A DNA stretch of 64,000 nt from Zygnema cylindricum (Eukaryota; Streptophyta; Zygnematophyceae; Zygnematales; Zygnemataceae), in NCBI GenBank assembly GCA_037447655.1, contig JBBHKE010001293.1, forward strand, positions 1-64,000, given 5' to 3'. Within the stretch, counting starts at the first letter, position 1; the number at the start of each line of letters is the position of its first letter. The position numbers and the translations under genes are program-made. Shown piece after piece: positions 34,801 through 44,750 of the stretch. The notes below the pieces were generated by a model, which did not search any database, was not told the DNA's origin, and saw only the letters and a list, made by a program, of their open reading frames with translations.

Positions 34801-36220
34801 CCTCCTCAAAACTAGCAGTAAAGACTCCTTCCCTAGTGCTAGTAAAAAAAACCCTTAACATCTAATACGGATGTAGAGATGAGGTTTTTTTTCAACTCCT
34901 GAATAAACAATACATCGGAGAATGTTACTATGGATGTCTTTCTTCTACTAACACTTTCAAACCTATCGATCCTACAAGAGTAGTGGTGACTATCCTCCCA
35001 TCCCCGTACTCTATCTCTACGGTGGGAATCTTTCTTATCTTAGTGAACATGTGCCTATCCTTACACATGTCCATGGAGGCACCTAAAGCTATAATCCAGC
35101 CTGCTTCACCTTTGAATCCACCGTAAGCACATTTCTGCCTTCGTGGAATTTCGACCTCGTTTTTCGCCTCCAACTCGTCATTCAAAAGGAGCTCATCGTC
35201 CTCGTCCTCGGATTCCGCCTCATGTACCTGTGTCACAAGGGCCTTTTTCTTTCCTCTCGGGGTACCACCGGTCTGCCCCTCCTTTAACCGAAGCTCGGTT
35301 AGCTTAGTGCACTCTATCATATAGTGCCCCGGTTTCTTGCAAAAATGACATAAACCTTTGGGAGCCCTTTGTCCAAACTCGTCGGCCTGATTTTTTTGCT
35401 CCCTTCCCCGATAGTTTCCGACCGGTTTCCGGGAATCCTTGTTTCTCAAATTGGTCGAAGTTGCCAAGGCTTGGCCACTCTTTCCTCCCTTTTGGATCTC
35501 AATCGTATTCTCCCGAACGAGAATCATCCCTACCACTGAGTTCCATATTCACCTTGAGTTCGACAAGTCTTGCACACGGTTGACTATGTTCTCGAACTCA
35601 TCAGGTGACTTCATCAGTAAACAGTTAACCTTTTCTTTTTCACTAAAATATTTTCCCGCACTCTCTAGCTCCATGAAGAGTGTAGCAAGCTCATTGCAAA
35701 AATCCAACATTTTCCCCCCTTTTTTAAACATATTCCTTAACTTTATGATCAGCTAACTATTGTTGTTTAATCGTACCACTTTGGTACATCTCTATGAGAG
35801 CCATCCACAGATCGGATGCCATTTCTACCTGAAATGAGGACATTCAAGTCCTTGAGTAAGATGGCGTAGGATGGAGTGCTTTGTCGCCATATTGTTGAAA
35901 TCCTAGGTTTGAGTATCATTCTCCTCGTTCCTCGGAATAGGTAACATGAATGCTGAACTAATTGCTATTGGTTTGGTCGTCTCATTCTCCGCTTCTTTGT
36001 CCACCACCTCTCTTTCCTTTCTCTCCTCCGTTGAAGATGGATATGCTTTCTTTGTGAATCTCCTTCCTTCAAACCTGGAGGAATTCCAACGCTCGATGGA
36101 CGCCCCAATCGTCGACTCACTATCCCCCAAACCCTTTTTTCGCATAGAGCTCCTATCATCATACTTTCCTTGTATATGAAGCCAGTTCCATTATAAATTG
36201 GTACCCTAGAGGGTGGTACC
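31874..36220 (-). pseudogene. Copia-I gag-pol (copy a)
   Basis: From 36,220 downwards: gag leader and N-terminus (IYNGTGFIYKE), gag core (KMLDFCNELATLFMELESA, about 35,670), zinc knuckle CHFCKKPGHYMIEC (about 35,310-35,350), protease region ASMDMCKDRHMF, integrase zinc region MMWHKRLRHVNLDKL, a 276-residue open stretch of integrase C-half (33,436-34,266; NGVAERLNRTL) and RT start (CKWVFKL-type block, RILLSLTAAEHMEVQQMDIKTAF). A TGA follows EEEIFM near 33,085, a TAA breaks the GIQVERDR motif near 32,765, and a one-base deletion breaks the frame near 32,412. Confidence 0.8.
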
Positions 36221-38145
36221 AAAATCAAATTTGAGTCAAAAAATTCTGATGACTTTAAGCTTCCTAACTATCCAGGTTGTCGAGAAGATGACATTCTTGC
36301 AAGTACAAATTAGACCAAAAAGGACTCGGTTGTGGAAACTCCAGTGACAACTCTACCCGAAGCGGAAGACGTGGTGGAAATTGATTCGGAATCAAGGGAT
36401 AGGGGAGAAGCCGAGATTGTTCGAAAGAATCCACGAGAACCATCTATTCCGGCCTCAGATTTTGAAGGGGGGAGGAGAAGTAGCAAAAGATTGCAAGAAA
36501 AATTGGTTAATAACAAGGTAACAAAACTATCTCATCAAGATGAACCTCAGACTTATGGAGAGGCGATGACGTGTCCATAAAGAAACCGATGGAAGACAGC
36601 CATCAATGAGGAGATGGCCTCAATTATGCCAGCCTATACTTGGGAGCTGGTGGATTGTCCACCTAACAGAAAACCAATCACTTGTAAGTGGGTTTTCAAA
36701 TTAAAAGTGAACCCAGATAACACAATCGAGCGCTACAAGGCCAGATTAGTTGCAAAGGGATTTACACAAAAGGAGGGAATTGACTACGAGGAAACCTTTG
36801 CCCCGGTCGTTAGATTTCCCTCCGTCCGCATACTTCTCAGTTTGGCAGTTGCAGAAGACATGGAAGTACACCAGATGGACATCAAGACAACCTTTTTGCA
36901 TGGAGAATTGGAAGAGGTGATCTTCATGTGACAACCCGAAGGGTTTGTGGAGGAAGGAAAGGAGAGTAAGGTATGCTAGCTGATTAAATCTCTTTATGGT
37001 TTGAAACAGGCGCCTCCACAGTGGAATAAGAAGCTTGATGAACTTTTTTACCAGTCTTGGATATATTCGGATCAGCTCAGATCACTCAATCTATGTTTTC
37101 GAAGATGAGGAAGGTTTTATATTTATTGCAATTTATGTTGATGATTTGCTTGTTTTAAGTAAATCAATGGAAAAATATTAATAAACTGAAAACCGATCTT
37201 AAAGGGAGATTTGAAATGAAGGATATGGGGGAAGCAAAATATATTTTCGGAATTTAAGTAGAAAGAGACCGAAAAAGAAAGATTATAAGATTAATTCAAA
37301 AGAAAGCAATAAGGAACATGCTTGAAAAAAATCAGATGGATAAAACTAATAGTTATACAACTCCAATAGAGTTGAAAAAAGGAACTGAGGGGAGTGAGGA
37401 AGAAGGAGTCATAATTTTAGACGAGGAATTATCTCCTGAAGAACATAAGTTCATGCAGACTATTTTTTACAGGCAAGTAGTCGGAAGTCTAATCTATTTT
37501 ATGAATTGTACCCGGCCGGATTTAGCTGCACCTGTAGGAGTGCTGAGTAGAAGTCTAAATGCTCCCACTAAGAGGGATAGGGAGGTAGCTAAGAGAGTCC
37601 TTAGATATTGATAGGAACTAGGGATCTATGGTTGCATTTGGGTGGGGAGAATACTGACATCACTACTTCGAGTGATGCCAGTTATGGTGATGTGCCGATG
37701 AGGAGATGCACTTCTGGATATGTATTATAAGTGGGTGATGGGGCTTGCTGTTGGAGTAGCAAACAACAAAAAGTTATTGCTCAGTCCACCATGGAGGCTG
37801 AGTATATGGCCTCTTCCTCTGCTGTAAAAGAATTGATGTGGGTCAAGTCTTTGCTTGGTGAGCTTGGTCACCTTAAGAGTGGTGTGCACAAAAAAATATT
37901 TTGTGATAATTAGGCAGCAATCGCTATTTCTGCCAATCCTAAACATCATTTTAAAGCCAAACACATGGACATTAGACTCAGCTTTGTTAGAGAGAAAGTA
38001 GAAAACAAAATATTCAGTTTAGAGTATCGACCAGATAGTGAGATGGTAGCAGATATGATGACCAAACCTGTGCCTTCCACTAAGCTATTTTTTTGCAGGG
38101 AGAAGTGTGGTTTGAAATTAAAGATTGACTAGAAAATAACGGGAG
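36221..38145 (+). pseudogene. Copia-I integrase end, RT and RNase H (copy b, upstream part)
   Basis: Plus-strand copy starting within the integrase C-terminal region. It shows RT (KWVFKLKVNPDNTIERYKAR, LSLAVAEDMEVHQMDIK, YVDD at about 37,133-37,144) and RNase H (STMEAEYMASSSAVKELMW, HHFKAKHMDIRLSF). Stops: TGA after EEVIFM (36,929), TAA in GIxVERD (about 37,256) and TAG for the Gln of CDNQAAIAI (37,911). These lesions are largely shared with copy a, showing inverted duplication of an already dead element. Confidence 0.8.
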
Positions 38146-39216
38146 TGTATAAATTAATGGTCTGTTTAAAGTATTTTCTAGATCTAAATAGAAATATAGA
38201 AAGAAGCCGAGGCAGTCTACCTCTAACTTCTCTCTCCAACTCTCAAACTTGTCGCACTCACGGAGAAGTTGGAGAGGAAGCTAGAGCCATGGCTACCTAG
38301 GCCATCCAGAGGTTTATGGGATATAAATATTAGTTTATTTACCATTAGGGGGTTTATTTACTAAAAGTATATGTGATACCTCCAGGATTTGATCCTGGTA
38401 CCTTACGAACGGTAAGCGGTCGGTAGTCGGTAGCCTTTTCCGTTAAGTCTAGACATAGTGTTACGTATTATAGGGTTTGATAATTAATTAAACATTAATA
38501 CGTAGGAGAGTTCATTTAACTGAAACAGTTTTACGGGAGACATAGATCAGGAATTTTAAAAGTACGGATTACGGTACGGATAAAAAACGAATACCGCGCA
38601 TTTATTTCTTTAGCGAAACAAATACCGCGCATGTATTTATTACGGCTACGATTAAATGTGAATTTAATCAGACGGCCAAAATTAAACGCCGAAATCGCGG
38701 AAAAGGATTTTGGCGGGTTTTTGGTCATCGCCACATCGGATGACACGTGGCGGAATAACATTGGATCGCGGCATCTCCGAGGATTAAGGGAGCGAATCCG
38801 GATATACCACGTGTCGACATTTAGGCCATGTCGTACAGTGTTCATACAAAAAGTACATAAGTAGTTGTACTTTTGTGTACGGAAGTGTAATCAGATTGGC
38901 TCTGTATATCACTAGAAAGAGTTTGTGAGAGAGATAGGACTTAGAAAAATTAGGAGATAGGACCCTCTCTCCCAGAGAGCTTTTGTACAAAAGGTAAACT
39001 TTGACCCTCCATAACTTACTGCTCAGGGGAGAAAATTCACAGATTCTTTTTGCTATCGACTCAAGGGAGTCTTGCTTTCTTAGGGGTGAAATTGGTCATT
39101 GTTTTTGTCTGCCAGGGTAGCAGTTGTTGTTGCTGAAACACAAAGGGGTCAGGGTTATCTTAGAGGCTTCTTGGAAGCTCTCTACTCTCAGGACTTATGG
39201 AGGTCTCAGAGTTTCA
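38146..39216 (+). repeat. Copia-I LTR shared by tandem copies
   Basis: Starts TGTATAAATTAATGG after polypurine tract AAAATAACGGGAG (38,133-38,145) and ends AGTTTCA. It closes the upstream pol fragment and opens the gag that follows, as in a tandem array with one LTR shared. It is the inverted mate of 30,815-31,873. Confidence 0.85.
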
Positions 39217-41300
39217 AGTTATGGGCCCACCCTCTAGGGCACCAATCTTTAATAAAAATGGCATCATATAATGGGAAAGTATGATGATTGGATCTCTATG
39301 CGAAAAAAGGTTTTGGGGGATAGTGAGTGGGCGATTGGGGCGTCCATCAAGTCTTAGAATTCCTCCAAGGTTTGAAGGAGGCAGATTAACAAAGAAAGCA
39401 GGTCTACTTCAACAGAGGAGACAAAAGAATGAGAGGTGGTTGACAAAAGAGCGGATAAGGAGACAACCACACCAATAGCAACTAGTTCAGCATTCATGTC
39501 ACCTATTCCGAGGAACGAGGAGAATGATACTCAAACCCGGGATTTCAACAATATGGCGGCAAAGCACTTTATCCTACGCCATCTTACTCAAGGACTTGCA
39601 TGTCTTCATTTCAAGGTAGAAAGGGCATGCGATCTTTGGATGGCTCTCATATATATGTACCGAAGTGGTACGATTCAGCAACAACAGTTGGCTAATCAGA
39701 AAGTTAAAGAATATGTATACAAAGGGGGGAAAATGTTGGATTTTTGCAATAAGCTTGCTACTCTCTTCATGGAGTTAGAGAGTGCAGGAAAAGATTTTAG
39801 TGAAAAAGAAAAGGTTAACTATTTACTGATGAAGTTACCCGATGAGTTCGAAAACATAGTCAACCGTGTGCAAGACTTGCCGAACTCAAGGTGGATATTG
39901 AACTCAGTGGTATGGATGATTCTCGTTCGCGAGAATACGATTGTGATCCGAAGGGGAGGAAAGAGTGGCCAAGCCTTGGCAACTTTGACCGATTGGAGGA
40001 ACAAGGATTCCCGGAAACTGGTCGGAAACTATGGGGGAAGGGAGCAGAAAAATCAGGCCGACGAGTTTCGGCCAAGGGCTCCCAAAGGTTTATGTCATTT
40101 TTGCAAGAAACTGTGGCACTATATGGCAGAGTGCACTAAGCTAACCGAGCTTTAGTTAAAGGAGGGGCAGACCGGTGGTACCCCGAGAGGAAAGAAAAAG
40201 GCCCTTGTGACACAGGTACATGAGGCAGAATCCGAGGACGAGGACGATGAGCTCCTTTTGGATAAGGAGTTGGAGGCGAAAAACGAGGTTGAAATTCCAC
40301 GAAGACAAAAATGTGCTTACGGTGGATTAAAAGGTGAAGCAGGCTAGATTATAGATTCAGGTTCCTCCATGCACATGTGTAAGGATAGGCACCTGTTCAC
40401 TAAGATAAGAAAGATTCCCACCGTAGAGATAGAGTACGGGGATGGGAGGATAGTCACCACTACTCTTGTAGGATCGGTAGATCTGAAAGTGTAAGTAGAA
40501 GGAAAGACATCCATAGTAACATTCTCCGATGTATAGTTTATCCCGGAGCTGAACAAAAACTTCATCTCTACATCTGTATTAGATGATAAGGGTTTTTTTA
40601 CTAGCACTAAGGAGGGAGTCTTTACTGCTAGTTTTGAGGAGGATGTCTATTTCATTGCTGAGAAAGGTAGCCATGGGATGTTTAGGCTGATTTTAAGTAA
40701 TAAAACGAAGAAACTTTATTATGCTGGTGTTCATGATATTATGATGTGGCATAAGAGGCTTAGGCATGTGAATCTAGATAAGTTAAGAGAGATGAAAAAG
40801 ATGGGAGTGGTGGAAGGGATTTAGTTCAGTGAGAGTGATACTATAAGTGATTAAAGTGGATGGGCTCAAAGTAAAGCACACAGATTACCCTTTCCTAAAA
40901 CAGCCACCTATAAAGGAGAAAAAATTCTAGATCTAGAACACACAGATATTTGGGGACCGGCTAAAGTGCCCTCACCGGGGCGGAAGAGATTTATGATGAC
41001 TATCACTGATGATTCGTCTCGGTATTCTCGGGTGTATTTTTTGAAAAACAAGTCCGAAGCTCAAGATTGTTTTAGACAATATAAAGCATGGAGCAAAGAA
41101 CTCCATGAAACTCAAATCAAGAGAATAAAGAGTGACAATTGTGGAGAGTATACTTCTAACCAGTTTGAGGATTTTCTGAGGGAAGATGGGGTCCAACACC
41201 AAAAGACTGTTCCAGAAAACCCGGAATAGAATGGGGTAGCTCAAAGGTTAAATAAAACACTAAGTGATAGTGGTAGATGTATGTTGTCAGATAAGAAGAT
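39197..41300 (+). pseudogene. Copia-I gag, protease and integrase core (copy b)
   Basis: The frame begins at ATG 39,197 in the LTR (MEVSEFQVMGPPSRAPIF). Gag follows, open from 39,436 to 40,155, with UBN2-type core, zinc knuckle CHFCKKLWHYMAEC and a TAG. Next come protease SGSSMHMCKDRHLF (40,358), integrase zinc region MMWHKRLRHVNLDKLREM (40,741) and integrase core (TDIWGPAKVPSPG, ITDDSSRYSRVYF, IKSDNCGEYTSNQFEDF). Stops include TAG at 40,347 where copy a has TGG. The frame is broken at 41,300 by the young gag-protease element and resumes at 48,500. Confidence 0.8.
39217..39230 (+). other. Copia-I primer-binding site
   Basis: AGTTATGGGCCCAC: GTTATGGGCCCACC at 39,218-39,231 matches 14 bases of the complement of the plant initiator tRNA-Met anticodon arm as I recall that tRNA. 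It is in frame with gag (QVMGP). Confidence 0.8.
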
Positions 41301-41340
41301 TGTCATGCCGCATCGTGTCGGCTGCTCGCTCGCACGTTAT

Positions 41341-41529
41341 CATGCACGCACGCGCAGTATTCTGCACGCACACGCAGTATTTCTCACGCACGCGCAGTAT
41401 TTCTCACGCACGCGCGGTATTCTGCACGCACGCGCGGTATTTTGTATGCACGCGCGGTTTAAGGCACGCGCGCGCGGTTTTATGCACGCACGCGCGGTTT
41501 AATGCATGCACGCACGATTTTCGCACGCA
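41341..41529 (+). repeat. CACGCACGCGCG tandem array in block A1
   Basis: About nine imperfect units of 20-22 bases of the form CACGCACGCGCAGTATTTCT, later CACGCGCGGTTTAATG. Alternating purine-pyrimidine stretches could adopt Z-DNA. The same array is at 47,141-47,329 in A2. Open frames through it (Ala-Arg-Thr-His repeats) are low-complexity artefacts. Confidence 0.9.
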
Positions 41530-41537
41530 TATATAAG
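41530..41537 (+). promoter_or_regulatory. TATA box in block A1
   Basis: TATATAAG directly after the tandem array; transcription would start some 30 bases downstream. It is repeated at 47,330-47,337. Its position makes the first 240 bases of A behave like the 3' part of a U3 region. Confidence 0.6.
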
Positions 41538-42509
41538 TTTCGTTTCACGTGCGGTTTAATTCCGATTCATATTTTTAGGTTTCATTGAGTAGTACTAATT
41601 TCGTGCGATATGTTTCATTTCGTGCGTAGGTACACGATTTTCGAAGTTGGACGCGAAACAGCGTTTGGGCGACGTGACGCGATTTCAAGTATTTCGTGCT
41701 AGACCTTTTATTTCGTGCGACATGGTTCGTTTCGTGCGTATGCACGCGATTTTGGGAGTATCGACGTGAAGTATCTTTTGGAGGCGTATCGCGATTTCCG
41801 GGCGATGCTTCGATACATACATTTATTTAAGTCGCGAACCCATGTAGGTTCGCGCGCATGTAGTTAGGGAGGGTTTTTACCCTCGGACAGTGGATTTTGT
41901 CAGGCGTACGGCAGACGATGTTGGCCGCCTATTGGCCAACATCTTTAGTAGTTTCATGCATGTAAAGTAGACTAGACGTAGGCTAATTTTGCTTAGGCCT
42001 AGCGTAGCTTTTACTTAGCCTAATTCTCAGACTTAGAGAATTTAGCTTTTGGACAAGAATTTTCTCTTGGCAGCGGAGCTTTTCTCTTGCTCTCTCTCTC
42101 ACCGATTGCTCAAGTTTCTTCCTTTCTTTTGCTAGCTAGCTGTAGAGGCTAGATAGTTTACGTACATTCTCCTTTGTAATTCTGCCCACGCTTTTAATCC
42201 ACGCGGCTCAAAGCCAAGTCCGGAAGGTTTCCCTCCAACTTGTGTCATTTTTGGGAAGTGGTGGATTGGAGTTCGTGTGGAGAAGCATCCGGATCCGGCT
42301 GCCCTTCCCACGGACAGCTGAACGGTTTGGGTGTTTGTTTTGTGTTGTTTGTATTTTCGGTTGGGAATGGAAGGGTGAATTTTGGCCGAATTTTGAGTTT
42401 TCCTTGTTTTTGGTTGGAATTATTTATTTTGCTTCGTTGCTTTCGTACGAGATAACTCTTGTAAAGAATACGTTGAAGACCCAAGAGCCTAGTGGCTACC
42501 TTGTGGCTT

Positions 42510-44186
42510 AGTATTCTTGTCCAAAAGGCTCCACTTTTTAAAATCACATTTTCTAAAAGTCTATTTTTTTTAATATTAAATTATTAAAAATATAAATTTT
42601 ATTTCATTAAAAAAATATTACTTTTCAAATTCAGTTTTATTTCTTGTTTTTGTCTTCCCATTTTCCTGCCTATTTACCTTTCATTTTCAGTTTTACTTCT
42701 CAGTTTTTTGTGATAGAATAAAGCTAAAGAAAGAAAATATAAAAATTTCATTTTTTTTCAATATAAAATCTATCTTTTCATTTCTAGATTTTCTTCCACC
42801 TTTTATTTGAGTTGGTTTTTTTTTCCCTTTCGATCTAGCTTTATTTTACTACAAGCTTCATTCTACTTTCTCTCTATATTTGCTTTCGCTTTCAGTTTTG
42901 CCTTGAGAAAATATAATATAAAAATAATTTAATTTATAAATTTTATTTTATAAAAAAAAAAAAAACATTTTGTTTTGGTTTTTTGTTTTCCTCTTTCGTG
43001 CTTTCAATTCTTGTCTTCTATCTTGCTTTCACTCTTTTCTGGTCTGCAGATTTAGGTCTGATTTTGTGTCAGATTTTTAGGGTTAATCTGCGAAATTAGG
43101 GTTTGGCCGCAGATTTAGGGTTTTGGCCGCAGATTTAGGGTTTGGGCGGATTTAGGGTTTATTTTTTGGAATTCTTAACCCTAGGTCAGCATATTACCAT
43201 CCCTTGGTCGCAGATTTTTGATTTTTGCAGCGTGGTATTAGGGTTTGAGAAACCATTTTGCCCAATTTTACCGTATTTTGTGTTTTCTTTTCTACTTTTC
43301 TCAAAATTTCTTATCTTTCTTTCCTTTGGTGCAACTTCCTTTGCTGTCTAGTTGATGTTTGGTTTGTGGTGGATTTTATATTCTCTTTCTTTATCCTTTG
43401 CCAAATATAATCATTCATAAAACCTAGCAAAGTAAAAATATATATTCATATATATTAGAATTGCACGAATTATAACATATAATTATCATTGCTTTATAGT
43501 TGGGTATAGCGTGGCATAGCGCTGATACGCATACCCTAGCAGGATACTAATTGCCTGGGTGTTTAGTGGTGGTCCTGGGTACGACTATTCGGACCCGAGG
43601 CGAATCACGTTCCTGAGGACTCTGCAAAATCCGACTTGCTTCAACCAAGTCAGGTTCACTTTTAATACTCACCAGAGTATTAAAGGTGTTTGTAAGTATT
43701 ACGATGCCTTTTGGGTGCAAGAGCGTTACGATATAGTGTCGACACTCGTGTAGGGGATCGGTGTGGATTGGTTCTTTTACGAACCTTTCTTTTTGAGCAT
43801 TTGCATTTTCCTTGCTTTCCTTGCATGCTATCTGGCCGTGAGTGGCCTTGAGTTTCCCTGTGACTATCTGGATTGGATTTATTTTTATAGATCTTGCCGT
43901 GGGTGGCACTGTTTAGACAATTTTCTGTCTGTGCCGCTGTAGATCTGCACCGAAAGGTGCTTGGATAGTTCTGTGTTTGTTTTTATAGATCTGGCCCTTT
44001 GGCCTTGCCCCTTTGTTTGCAGGGTAGAGGTTTTGGTATTTCGGCTTTTTGCTAGATCTGACCACCGGGTCTTGATAGAGATTTCGGGTGTTAGCTTGTC
44101 TTGTGTGGTTTGGCCTTCCATTTGACGCACCTCGATAAGGCCGTTCCGTTCTTTCCTAGTCGTAATCGTGGGTTTTTCCTTCGTTT
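42510..44186 (+). other. Leader of the gag-protease element
   Basis: A 1.7-kb AT-rich untranslated leader between A1 and the gag ATG. It contains five TTAGGG or TTTAGGG-type words at 43,075-43,165 and T-rich runs. No tRNA-complementary primer site is obvious; TGGCTTAGTATTC (42,505 on) begins with the expected TGG but I cannot assign a tRNA. Confidence 0.5.
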
Positions 44187-44750
44187 ATGCCCACGGATTG
44201 GGATAACTTACGTTATCAATCCGGATCTACCCGCGGCGGGACAGTTTTCCGTCCACCGCAGTTAGATCTTTCTAGTTTCTCCGAGTCTACGGACGCACCA
44301 GTTTCGGTTGCGGCCCCTAGATCTCCGTCAGTCCGGTCAGTATTGACCACAGTCTCATCATTATCCTCAGTTTCCTCTAGGTCATACCTAGATAGAACCA
44401 AAGGAGACTTTTCAGAGGATTTCTTTTCCGATCCTCTCACATTTCCGTTTTCGGTCGGTCCATTTTTGGAACCACTAGTGCATTCTTCCTTTGACGACAT
44501 GGCTTCCTCTTCAGAGGGGGGCATGGGGAAAATGCAATTTTGCTTTTCAGGGATGAAGGATACCATGTCTTTATCCCATTTCCGTATGCTCTATAATACC
44601 GAAATGCGTGATTTGGCATTTCGCTATCAAGATCGATTTGATCTTCGTGTGGCATTTTCTCTTCTTGGCCGGTACCTTAGAGGTTCGGCCCTTACATTAT
44701 ATTCCCGCAAGTATGATGCGATACTCGCGATGACAGAAACCTTTTGCTGG
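44187..44750 (+). CDS. Gag N-terminal ORF of the young element
   Basis: Opens at ATG 44,187 (MPTDWDNLRYQSG), with a Ser/Pro-rich N-terminus of about 100 residues, then a folded-looking capsid-like part (CFSGMKDTMSLSHFRM, LRVAFSLLGRYLRGSALTLY). Near 44,735-44,750 the coding potential moves by +1 into the next ORF. The downstream frame is closed by TGA at 44,731, so the change lies within about 20 bases. The open frame to 45,014 past this point is not coding-like. This is either a one-base mutation or a true +1 frameshift. Confidence 0.7.

Larger units (their letters stand above)
30815..36220 (-). mobile_element. Copia-I copy a, minus strand, lacking 5' LTR
   Basis: 3' LTR (30,815-31,873), polypurine tract (31,874-31,886) and pol-gag run leftwards from a truncated leader at about 36,220. 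The 5' LTR is absent: at 36,220 the sequence switches to an inverted Copia-I integrase. The left edge TGAAAC is the proper LTR end. Confidence 0.75.
41301..42509 (+). repeat. Repeat block A1
   Basis: 1,209 bp, matching A2 at 47,101-48,309. It starts TGTCATGCCGCATCG and carries a GC-rich tandem array, then a TATA box, so it contains a promoter. It ends TTGTGGCTT. The continuation AGTATTCTTGTCC differs from A2's continuation, which is B2. Confidence 0.95.

Noticed and set aside
41341-41530. CRISPR-like array
   Set aside because: Units are contiguous and imperfect with no unique spacers, lie in a eukaryotic LTR-type repeat and are duplicated with the element.
41281-41536. Open frames through the CACGCGCG array and its copy at 47,018-47,336
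   Set aside because: They translate to low-complexity Ala-Arg-Thr-His strings in all three frames of a tandem repeat; no gene start or conserved domain is present.
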